Shown here in pieces: positions 1-4,956 of a stretch of 5,751 nucleotides of DNA (the first letter of the stretch is position 1; every line of letters starts with the position of its first letter). This stretch comes from Bacilli bacterium (GTDB lineage: Bacteria; Bacillota_I; Bacilli_A; RF39; UBA660). Made by a program: the position numbers and the translations under genes. The notes beneath the pieces were generated by a model. The model worked only from the letters and a program-made list of their open reading frames with translations, was not told where the DNA came from and did not search any database. The stretch is taken from assembly GCA_900751815.1 (NCBI GenBank), contig CAADST010000075.1:1-5751 (forward strand), written 5' to 3'.

Positions 1-403
1 AGTGACATCAGTTATCAATACAGCCAAAGCATTTTATGATGGAGAAAGAAATAATGCCGGATATGGAAGTAATCCAACAACATATACTGATGAAATAGGC
101 TTAATGTATGTAAGTGATTATGGTTATGCGGCATATTCTGATGCTTGGACAACAGATTTAAGTTCATATAGTAATTCTACAATAACATCAAATAATTGGT
201 TATATATGGGTCTTTACGAATGGACAATTACTCCGTTTTCGCGGGACAGTAGCATTGTGTTCCACCTGGACCGCAACGGCTACTTGTTCGGCTATAGTGC
301 GGCTTACGACTATTCGGTCCGCCCTGTCTTCTATCTAAATTCTAATGTAGAATATAATGGTGGAACAGGAACTGAAAGTGACCCATTTACTTTGGTAGTG
401 TGA
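1..403 (+). CDS. 3' end of a surface-type protein with a putative DGR-diversified C-terminal domain (5' truncated by window)
   Basis: The frame is open from the left edge, so the true start lies outside the window; the GTG at 2 is only the first possible in-window start. About 133 residues are visible, ending in tandem stops TGA TAA (401-406). The protein is rich in Tyr, Ser, Asn and Gly. It carries a block NNWLYMGLYEWTITP (about residues 63-78), then a variable-looking stretch (79-105), then VRPVFYLNSNV (106-116) and a Gly/Thr/Glu tail ending GTGTESDPFTLVV. This order (aromatic block, polymorphic stretch, VRPxFYL) resembles the C-terminal C-type-lectin/formylglycine-enzyme-like domains found in many gut Firmicutes surface proteins, some of them attached to prepilin-like N-termini. 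That resemblance is from memory, not from a search. No signal sequence or anchor can be seen because the N-terminus is missing. Third-position C/G is 12 of 77 codons before position 233 but 25 of 34 codons in 233-334, so the gene is a compositional mosaic. Confidence 0.75.
   Translation, partial: VTSVINTAKAFYDGERNNAGYGSNPTTYTDEIGLMYVSDYGYAAYSDAWTTDLSSYSNSTITSNNWLYMGLYEWTITPFSRDSSIVFHLDRNGYLFGYSAAYDYSVRPVFYLNSNVEYNGGTGTESDPFTLVV
233..336 (+). other. Putative DGR variable region (VR) with IMH-like GC-rich 3' end
   Basis: This segment inside the partial gene is about 55% GC, against about 32% for bases 1-220; the sequence becomes AT-rich again after about 336. Of its 34 codons, 17 end in C, 9 in T, 8 in G and none in A. 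Most are NNC/NNT codons for Asp, Ser, Phe, His, Arg, Asn, Tyr, Gly and Ala. In known DGRs, template-repeat AAC/AAT codons mutated at adenines yield exactly such NNY codons, while the third base stays fixed. The 3' part (about 314-334, containing GTCCGCCCTGTCTTC) has no suspicious adenines and is placed like the initiation-of-mutagenic-homing (IMH) element at the end of known VRs. Boundaries are estimated from composition. No template repeat, Avd or reverse transcriptase is visible, so the call is an inference from codon pattern, composition and position at the C-terminus. Confidence 0.6.
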
Positions 404-414
404 TAAACTTTAAT

Positions 415-443
415 CCTCCGCTGGCGGCATCCCCGCCCGGAGG
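415..443 (+). repeat. Very GC-rich hairpin downstream of the putative DGR target gene
   Basis: CCTCCG (415-420) pairs with CGGAGG (438-443), and GGCGG (423-427) pairs with CCGCC (433-437). A two-base bulge (CT, 421-422) separates the two stems and the loop is CATCC. That gives 11 G/C-dominated pairs; 24 of the 29 bases are G or C in an AT-rich surrounding. It starts 12 bases after the TGA stop and about 80 bases after the putative VR. No run of T follows (the next bases are TCGTGAGTTATC), so it is not a typical intrinsic terminator. It could be a hairpin/cruciform of the kind found just downstream of VRs in some DGRs, a transcript-stabilising 3' structure, or an unusual terminator. The fold is certain on paper; the role is not known. 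Confidence 0.7.
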
Positions 444-478
444 TCGTGAGTTATCAACAATAAAATAGGGAGGTATAT

Positions 479-1150
479 ATGGATAGAATAAACAGAATAT
501 TATGGGGATTAGTATTTATAGTACTAGGTATTATAATTGCTTTAAATGTTTTTAATATAATTGATTTTAATATATTTTTTAGAGGATGGTGGACACTGTT
601 TATAATAGTTCCATGTTTTATAGGATTATTTGATAATACAAATGAATCTAAAATGGGTAATGTTGTTGGTTTAGTAATAGGGGTATTATTACTTCTTATG
701 TGTAATAATTTAATTAGATTTGATATTATAATTAAATTATTTATTCCAGCAATATTTGTAATAATAGGACTTTATTTAATACTTGGAAGTAGTATAAATA
801 GTAAAGTTAAAGAAAAGATTAAGAGTACTAATAAAGATAATTTAGAAAGTATTGTAGCTACTTTTGCTGAAAAGAATGAAAAACCCAATAAATTTAATGG
901 AGCAAAAGTAGATGCTATATTTGGAAGTGTTTATTTAGATTTAAGTGAATCTAGTATTAAAAATGAATCAGTAATTGTTGCAACTGGTATTTTTGGCAGT
1001 GTTAATATAAAGGTACCAGAAGATACTCAAGTAATCATTAAATCAACTCCAATATTTGGAGGAGTAAGTAATAAGAGTAAAGGTAAAAATGAAAAAAAGA
1101 TTATTTATATTGAAGCTTATGCCGTATTTGGGAGTGTAGATATAAAATGA
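479..1150 (+). CDS. LiaF-like membrane protein (LiaI/LiaF-type transmembrane region plus LiaF C-terminal domain)
   Basis: A 223-residue protein with a hydrophobic N-terminal half that fits four membrane segments (about 6-23, 36-51, 60-78, 83-103) and a soluble C-terminal half. The C-terminal half repeats an (I/V)FG(S/G)V motif at about 147-151, 171-175, 192-196 and 216-220, typical of the beta-rich 'cell wall-active antibiotics response' LiaF domain. In Bacillus, LiaF restrains the LiaRS two-component system that senses envelope damage; no liaS or liaR is in this window, so that role is inferred by family only. The start at 479 is supported by GGGAGG (468-473) five bases upstream. The stop overlaps the next start as ATGA, so the two genes are almost certainly co-translated. 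I see no convincing promoter in 404-478; transcription may come from further upstream. Confidence 0.8.
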   Translation: MDRINRILWGLVFIVLGIIIALNVFNIIDFNIFFRGWWTLFIIVPCFIGLFDNTNESKMGNVVGLVIGVLLLLMCNNLIRFDIIIKLFIPAIFVIIGLYLILGSSINSKVKEKIKSTNKDNLESIVATFAEKNEKPNKFNGAKVDAIFGSVYLDLSESSIKNESVIVATGIFGSVNIKVPEDTQVIIKSTPIFGGVSNKSKGKNEKKIIYIEAYAVFGSVDIK

Positions 1151-1920
1151 GTGAAGGACAAAAGTGGATTAAAATAGGAGCTATTGCGCTAGCTGTATTT
1201 ATTATTTTAATTATTATTAATGCTATATTATTTCTATTTGGTATTATTGGTGGCTTTGGGAGAGGAACTAAAGACTTTAGTGAATACTATAGTAATATTA
1301 ATAGTATTGAAATTGATGTAAATGCATCAAGTGTTAATATAGTTAAAGGGGATAGTTTTTTAGTTGAAGCTAAAGGTGTTTCTGATAATTTTAGAGTAAA
1401 TAACAGAAGAAATACTTTAGAAATAGAAGAAGATGCTTTTTGGTTTTTTAATAATAATAGTGGGGAAATTACTATATATGTACCAAGTGATTTAAATGAA
1501 CTTGTTATTGATGGTGGTAGTGGAAAGATAAAAATAGAAGATATTATTGCAGAGCGTTTAGAACTAAATTTAGGTGCTGGTTTAATAGAGATTGCTTCAT
1601 CAACATTTTATAAAGCTGATATCGATGGTGGAGTTGGTGTTATTGATGCAATTGATACAACACTAAGTTCTTTAGAACTTGATGCGGGAGTTGGAAGTGT
1701 GAGTATTGATGGAGAGATACTTGGTAGAAGCACTATAGATGGGGGAATTGGCGAAATTAATCTTAATTTAAGTAATGAATCACTTTATAGGTTTATTGTT
1801 GATAAGGGGTTAGGTGATATTACTGTTAATGGAACATCGATAAGTGGAACTTATGGTAATGGTGAAAATGTAATAGATATTGATAATGGTATTGGATCAG
1901 TAAATATTACATTTGATTAG
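1147..1920 (+). CDS. Membrane-anchored DUF4097 beta-repeat protein (LiaG-like)
   Basis: A 257-residue protein. A short N-terminus is followed by a strong hydrophobic segment (about 9-37), read as a membrane anchor. The rest is a beta-strand repeat domain of the DUF4097 (putative adhesin) type. Its core shows seven degenerate turns with a G-x-G signature: GGSG (123-126), GAG (143-145), GGVG (161-164), AGVG (180-183), GGIG (199-202), KGLG (220-223) and NGIG (247-250). Each is followed by alternating hydrophobic residues, consistent with a right-handed beta-helix-like solenoid. Proteins of this type are often encoded beside LiaF-like genes in Firmicutes envelope-stress operons. The ATG at 1147 overlaps the upstream stop by 4 bases, so translation is coupled. 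The 3' end overlaps the convergent gene by 14 bases. The exact ligand or partner is unknown; adhesion is only the family label. Confidence 0.8.
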   Translation: MSEGQKWIKIGAIALAVFIILIIINAILFLFGIIGGFGRGTKDFSEYYSNINSIEIDVNASSVNIVKGDSFLVEAKGVSDNFRVNNRRNTLEIEEDAFWFFNNNSGEITIYVPSDLNELVIDGGSGKIKIEDIIAERLELNLGAGLIEIASSTFYKADIDGGVGVIDAIDTTLSSLELDAGVGSVSIDGEILGRSTIDGGIGEINLNLSNESLYRFIVDKGLGDITVNGTSISGTYGNGENVIDIDNGIGSVNITFD

Positions 1921-2290
1921 GATTAGATTTAATATTTTCTAATTCTTTTTTTATATCTTCAATAGCATTAAGCAAAAAGTCTACTTCTCCTCTTTGGGTT
2001 TGATTACTTTTGCCTTGTTCATTGTCAGTAAAAGGTCCACCAGTACCACTTTTATGTTTTTCGGAATTAATATTTAAGTTGTTATTTTCCAGTCTTGCTT
2101 CAATTAATTGTTGTTGAGCGGCATGAGTAAGAATGTATTGGCCAACTAGAATTAACCAGTTGCCAATTGAATTTTGTTCGTTGGCATTATAATTACCAAC
2201 AGAAGCAAAACCTACAGTTACAGCTAGCATGGCATATAAATGCGGATCAGCGCTCGGAGGAAAATTGGTGTTATGATAATTATAATCCAT
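1907..2290 (-). CDS. Conserved-type small protein of unknown function (127 aa)
   Basis: I cannot assign a function. I chose the ATG at 2290 over the in-frame GTG at 2299, because AGGTGG (2301-2296, minus strand) is five bases upstream of the ATG and overlaps the GTG. Three parts are visible. An N-terminal region, about 11-66, has two hydrophobic or amphipathic helices (about 17-32 and 41-57) around NEQNSIGNWLILVGQ and a following AAQQQLIEAR. A polar linker rich in Asn, Lys and Gly (about 67-100) follows. The end (about 101-121) is a charged helix with heptad-like hydrophobics (FLLNAIEDIKKELENI), a likely coiled coil. The pattern 'NxxGNWLxxVGQxxxTxAAQ' recalls short hypothetical proteins annotated in Clostridia and related Bacilli, from memory only. 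The helices are moderately hydrophobic, so membrane association is possible but not certain. The gene is convergent with the DUF4097 gene and divergent from the wall-hydrolase-like gene, and seems monocistronic. Confidence 0.75.
   Translation of the reverse strand: MDYNYHNTNFPPSADPHLYAMLAVTVGFASVGNYNANEQNSIGNWLILVGQYILTHAAQQQLIEARLENNNLNINSEKHKSGTGGPFTDNEQGKSNQTQRGEVDFLLNAIEDIKKELENIKSNPNQM
1922..1952 (+). terminator. Possible weak intrinsic terminator for the LiaF-like/DUF4097 pair
   Basis: ATTAGA (1922-1927) can pair with TCTAAT (1938-1943) across a 10-base loop, followed shortly by seven T residues (1946-1952). The stem is only six mostly A/T pairs, so termination would be weak. It lies just after the DUF4097 stop codon and inside the 3' coding part of the convergent minus-strand gene. 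Confidence 0.3.
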
Positions 2291-2295
2291 GTGGA

Positions 2296-2301
2296 CCACC
2301 T
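2296..2301 (-). promoter_or_regulatory. Shine-Dalgarno site that decides the start of the 127-aa gene
   Basis: On the minus strand this reads AGGTGG and sits five bases before the ATG at 2290. The in-frame GTG at 2299 lies inside this site and so cannot be the start. The plus-strand gene at 2371 uses the same AGGTGG core. Confidence 0.75.
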
Positions 2302-2322
2302 ATTAAATAATAATTTAATTGA

Positions 2323-2351
2323 TTTACAAGTATGCTAAAATATGCTAAAAT
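2323..2351 (+). promoter_or_regulatory. Sigma-A-type promoter with extended -10 for the wall-hydrolase-like gene
   Basis: TTTACA (2323-2328, five of six matches to TTGACA) is 17 bases from TAAAAT (2346-2351, five of six matches to TATAAT). TG at 2343-2344, one base before the -10, makes an extended -10. A second TGCTAAAAT exists 10 bases upstream because of a tandem repeat. The expected start of transcription, near 2358, leaves the Shine-Dalgarno AAGGTGG (2360-2366) at the very 5' end of the transcript, giving a very short leader. Confidence 0.6.
2331..2350 (+). repeat. Perfect tandem 10-bp repeat in the promoter (TATGCTAAAA x2)
   Basis: TATGCTAAAA occurs twice with no gap (2331-2340 and 2341-2350). 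Each copy plus the next T contains an extended -10 (TGCTAAAAT), so the duplication doubles the -10 element. It lies in the spacer between divergent genes. It may be a simple slippage duplication or a binding site for a regulator. Confidence 0.8.
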
Positions 2352-2370
2352 CTAATTATAAGGTGGTAAA

Positions 2371-3144
2371 ATGAAAAATAAAGACAAAGGTAAATTATGT
2401 TTATTAATGACTGCTACAATGATACTTAATGCATCATTTAATATACCAAAGGAAGCAACACATCATACAGTAACAAAAATTGATAAACATATTGAATACC
2501 AAGTGGAAGAAAATATGGAAAAGCTACCAAATGATGTTGTAGAAATACCACAAGTTGATGTATCTCCTGAACCAACTTCTGAAACCCTGCTAGAAAACAT
2601 ATCAATTCCAGAATTATATAGCTTAGATGATGCAACAATAAATTATTATTATGAGACTTATGGTTATGAAAAGGCAATAGATTATATTTGTGAGCATTAT
2701 AATATTACACTTGAACAATTTAAAGTTGTTTGTGCTATCGTTATGGCAGAAGGTAATCCTGATGTTACATATCAATATAAAGAAAATTATGCCGTAACTA
2801 GCATATTATATAATAGAATTCATAGTATATCATCAATTAATTTTGTTGATGCTTTTAACTATTATGATGGCCATAATATTTTTTATCAAGCGATATGTCC
2901 TAACCAATTTGAAGTATATCAAAATGGCAATTATTTAAACTATTTTGGGGTTTTATCTGGAGATGGTTTCCGGGGAATAATCGATATGCTTATAAGTGAA
3001 AAACCAATGCATAATTATCTAGAATACCGTTTTGCCGGCAGTGATATTTTAGGTGAAACCTTTACCCCTGGAGGTAATATTTATTTCCATGTTTTAACAG
3101 AATCGGATAAATATGTTGAAGAAAAAACCGCTGTTTTAAAGTAA
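2371..3144 (+). CDS. Exported SleB/CwlJ-like cell-wall hydrolase candidate
   Basis: A 257-residue protein. The N-terminus is basic (MKNKDKGK), followed by a hydrophobic stretch (about 9-24), read as a signal peptide or uncleaved anchor. A low-complexity linker rich in Glu, Pro and Val (about 26-80) comes next. The C-terminal domain (about 85-257) contains AIVMAEGNP (122-130, with Glu127 the likely catalytic acid), AVTSILYNRIHS (141-152), FYQAICPNQFEVY (171-183) and GGNIYFH (234-240). This order matches the SleB/CwlJ hydrolase_2 pattern: a conserved Glu after a hydrophobic helix, then AVAxVILNRV, then a region with Q-F, then a late aromatic strand. Such enzymes cut peptidoglycan in spore germination or in vegetative wall turnover. 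The match is by motif, with several differences from classical SleB, so a related lysozyme-like fold is possible. The start is supported by AAGGTGG (2360-2366). It seems to be a single-gene unit. Confidence 0.6.
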   Translation: MKNKDKGKLCLLMTATMILNASFNIPKEATHHTVTKIDKHIEYQVEENMEKLPNDVVEIPQVDVSPEPTSETLLENISIPELYSLDDATINYYYETYGYEKAIDYICEHYNITLEQFKVVCAIVMAEGNPDVTYQYKENYAVTSILYNRIHSISSINFVDAFNYYDGHNIFYQAICPNQFEVYQNGNYLNYFGVLSGDGFRGIIDMLISEKPMHNYLEYRFAGSDILGETFTPGGNIYFHVLTESDKYVEEKTAVLK

Positions 3145-3147
3145 AAT

Positions 3148-3176
3148 TTGCAAGTTGTAAAAAATTATGGTATAAT
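3148..3176 (+). promoter_or_regulatory. Strong sigma-A-type promoter for the DUF218 gene
   Basis: TTGCAA (3148-3153) is separated by exactly 17 bases from a perfect TATAAT (3171-3176), which is preceded by TG one base upstream (3168-3169), an extended -10. It begins three bases after the stop codon of the previous gene, so the DUF218 gene has its own promoter. The predicted transcript starts about 20-25 bases before the ATG and carries the Shine-Dalgarno GAGGGGG (3191-3197). Confidence 0.75.
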
Positions 3177-3205
3177 AAACGCCATTAAACGAGGGGGAAT
3201 TTTTA

Positions 3206-3859
3206 ATGAAATTAACAGAAATGAAGAGTAGAGACATTTTTACAAGCAAAACAACACCAGAAGATGTTGAAAAAATAGTCTTTAGTGGTGATAACTTGAG
3301 TAAAAATCAAGCCCACAATAATGTTGCAGTACTTTTAGGAGGACCAGGCATGATTCCGTACCGTGCTGATAAAGGAATTTGGCTTTATGAAGAACAAAAA
3401 GTTGAAAAAGTCCTTGTTAGTGGGGGTATAGGCTATCTAAATACTGATCGTACAACTCCAGAAGCTTTTAAAATGCGTGATTATTTATTAAGTCAAGGTA
3501 TTCCTGATAAAGATATTTTAGTTGAACCATTTTCCAGAAGTACTATAGAAAATATGGCAAATTCTCTAGCTATTTTAGAAGGTTTACTATATAATCTAAA
3601 TGAAACAGAATTAACTGTAGTTACTTCAGATTTTCATTTAAGAAGAAGTATGGGATTACTTATAAATGCTTTAGGAAACTCTACTAATGTTTATGGAGCT
3701 GGTTCTAAGGATGGTGTTACTGACATAGATTCTTGGCAAAATACCTTTGCTGGTAGAAAACAAATTATGCAAGAAGCACTATTGTTAATAAAATATGCCA
3801 AAGAACACCGAATTCCTGATATGGAAATCGAAGGCCCAAGCTTAAAAAGACATAAATAA
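3206..3859 (+). CDS. YdcF/SanA/ElyC-family DUF218 protein
   Basis: A 217-residue protein of the DUF218 family. Motifs in order are AVLLGGPG (41-48), VLVSGGIGY (69-77), the EPFSRSTIENMANS block (107-120; Glu107, Ser110, Thr113, Glu115 and Asn116 in the usual pocket positions) and VVTSDFHLRRS (138-148). These are hallmarks of the family's Rossmann-like fold. I see no membrane segment, unlike SanA or ElyC which are membrane-tethered, so this looks like the soluble YdcF type. Members are linked to envelope integrity or nucleotide-cofactor binding, but the substrate is not established. The first 30 or so residues form an N-terminal extension before the first core strand. The Shine-Dalgarno GAGGGGG is eight bases from the ATG. 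The gene is monocistronic: its own promoter is upstream and a clear terminator follows directly. Confidence 0.85.
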   Translation: MKLTEMKSRDIFTSKTTPEDVEKIVFSGDNLSKNQAHNNVAVLLGGPGMIPYRADKGIWLYEEQKVEKVLVSGGIGYLNTDRTTPEAFKMRDYLLSQGIPDKDILVEPFSRSTIENMANSLAILEGLLYNLNETELTVVTSDFHLRRSMGLLINALGNSTNVYGAGSKDGVTDIDSWQNTFAGRKQIMQEALLLIKYAKEHRIPDMEIEGPSLKRHK

Positions 3860-3891
3860 AAATGCAAACTATAATGCCGTTTGCATTTTTT
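3858..3891 (+). terminator. Intrinsic terminator after the DUF218 gene
   Basis: AATGCAAAC (3861-3869) pairs perfectly with GTTTGCATT (3879-3887) around the 9-base loop TATAATGCC. The stem can be extended by A-T pairs (3858-3860 with 3888-3890). A run of six T (3886-3891) and a second T-rich stretch (3894-3899) follow. The stop codon TAA of the DUF218 gene (3857-3859) abuts the stem. Confidence 0.85.
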
Positions 3892-3926
3892 ACTTTTTTA
3901 ATATATAATTAAAGAGGTGATTACTT

Positions 3927-4511
3927 ATGCAGATTGAAAAAGTGTGTGAACCAATTATTACTGTAAGAAGAAGTCAGTACCCAGATGATAACTTACCAGA
4001 GTTTTTACTAGTGGGCAGAAGTAATGTTGGAAAAAGTAGTTTTATTAATACTATTATAGAAAGAAAAAACTTTGCTAAAACATCTTCTAAACCAGGAAAA
4101 ACCCAAACATTAAATTTTTATTTAATTAATGATGCATTTTATCTAGTTGATGTTCCTGGCTATGGATATGCTTCTGTTAGTAAAGACAAAAAAAAGAAAT
4201 TTGGTTTAATGATTGAAGAGTATTTAAAAAATAGAAGTAATTTAAAAAATGTTTTTTTACTTATTGATTATCGTCATAAACCAACTGAAGATGATTGTCT
4301 AATGTATGAATTCTTAAAATACTATAATTTAGATATAACTATAGTAGCAACAAAATATGATAAAATAGGTAAAAACAATCGTTTAAAACAAGATAAGTTA
4401 ATTAAAGATACTCTTAAAATTAGTGAAGATGATGAATTTATAACATTTTCAACAGTAACTAAAAAAGGAAGAAGTGAAATATTAGATATTTTAGAAAGTA
4501 GGATAAAATGA
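3927..4511 (+). CDS. engB: Ribosome biogenesis GTP-binding protein YsxC/EngB
   Basis: A 194-residue TRAFAC-class GTPase, full length for the family. G1 is GRSNVGKS (30-37), the switch I region carries KPGKTQT (55-61), G3 is DVPGYG (75-80), G4 is TKYDK (142-146) and the G5 region is STVTKKG (175-181). The PGKTQTLNFY and DVPGYGYA signatures are specific to EngB/YsxC/YihA. In Bacillus subtilis, YsxC is essential and takes part in late assembly of the large ribosomal subunit. G5 has Ser-Thr where Ser-Ser/Ala is more usual, a mild variation. The start is supported by AGAGGTGA (3913-3920) six bases upstream. The stop overlaps the start of the prepilin-like gene by 4 bases (ATGA), so they are translationally coupled. 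A clear promoter is not visible. Confidence 0.95.
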   Translation: MQIEKVCEPIITVRRSQYPDDNLPEFLLVGRSNVGKSSFINTIIERKNFAKTSSKPGKTQTLNFYLINDAFYLVDVPGYGYASVSKDKKKKFGLMIEEYLKNRSNLKNVFLLIDYRHKPTEDDCLMYEFLKYYNLDITIVATKYDKIGKNNRLKQDKLIKDTLKISEDDEFITFSTVTKKGRSEILDILESRIK

Positions 4512-4954
4512 AAAAAAAAGGGTTTACATTAGTTGAATTACTAGCAGTCATTATTATTTTAACATTAGTTATTACCATTGCTTTTGTTAGTGTTACAAGA
4601 GTTAGAGAAGAATCTTTAAAAAGAGTTGTTGAAACTAAAGTAGAACAAATCGAACAAGCGGCGATTCTTTATGGTCAAGAAAATCCTAATGTTATTAAAA
4701 CAAGTTGTACAAATCATGAAAAGACAGTTGTAGAAGCAACAAATTATACTCCTAGTTTTTGTATTACTGTAACTGCTGGAGTATTAATAGATAACAATTT
4801 TTTTGAAAGTAGTTATTTAGATGAAGTAAATGGTAAAACAGATTTAATCAATGATGTAACAGGTAAAAGTATGCGTGAAGATACCGTAATTATATATCGG
4901 AGAAATAATCGTATTTATTCCATAATTGATGAAGTAAAAAGTAACGAGGTATAA
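4508..4954 (+). CDS. Type IV prepilin-like (pseudopilin) protein with N-terminal methylation/cleavage motif
   Basis: A 148-residue protein with the textbook prepilin leader: a four-residue basic peptide MKKK, then G5-F6, with Glu10 at position +5 of the mature protein (GFTLVELLAVI) and a hydrophobic helix to about residue 28. A prepilin peptidase would cut after Gly5 and methylate Phe6. A long amphipathic helix (about 30-57, containing QIEQAAILYGQEN) follows, then a globular part with two cysteines (Cys67, Cys85) that could form a disulfide once exported, and a C-terminal strand-rich end (TVIIYRRNNRIYSII). It resembles the small pilin/pseudopilin-like proteins common in gut Firmicutes. Partners such as the prepilin peptidase, assembly ATPase and platform protein are not in the window. 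ATG 4508 overlaps the engB stop, and der starts two bases after its stop, so it is embedded in the GTPase operon. Confidence 0.85.
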   Translation: MKKKGFTLVELLAVIIILTLVITIAFVSVTRVREESLKRVVETKVEQIEQAAILYGQENPNVIKTSCTNHEKTVVEATNYTPSFCITVTAGVLIDNNFFESSYLDEVNGKTDLINDVTGKSMREDTVIIYRRNNRIYSIIDEVKSNEV

Positions 4955-4956
4955 AA

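Noticed and set aside
415..443. The GC-rich hairpin as an ordinary rho-independent terminator
   Set aside because: The stem is strong, but no T-tract follows within the next 20 bases, so the standard definition is not met.
1915..1926. Tandem GATTAG hexamers spanning the DUF4097 stop codon
   Set aside because: Only two copies in AT-rich sequence that also encodes the C-terminus of the convergent gene; easily explained by chance.
2291..2299. Upstream GTG start (2299) for the 127-aa minus-strand gene
   Set aside because: The GTG lies inside the AGGTGG Shine-Dalgarno that serves the ATG at 2290.
2438..2677. Minus-strand 79-residue open frame
   Set aside because: It lies fully inside the wall-hydrolase-like gene on the other strand, has a His/Leu-rich composition typical of an antisense shadow, and no Shine-Dalgarno or domain.
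3881..3909. Possible promoter for engB: TTGCAT (3881-3886), 17-base spacer, TATAAT (3904-3909), with the -35 inside the terminator stem
   Set aside because: The -35 matches only three of six bases, and a start about 7 bases after the -10 (near 3916) would cut off the 5' part of the Shine-Dalgarno (3913-3920). Possible, but not strong enough to list as a feature.
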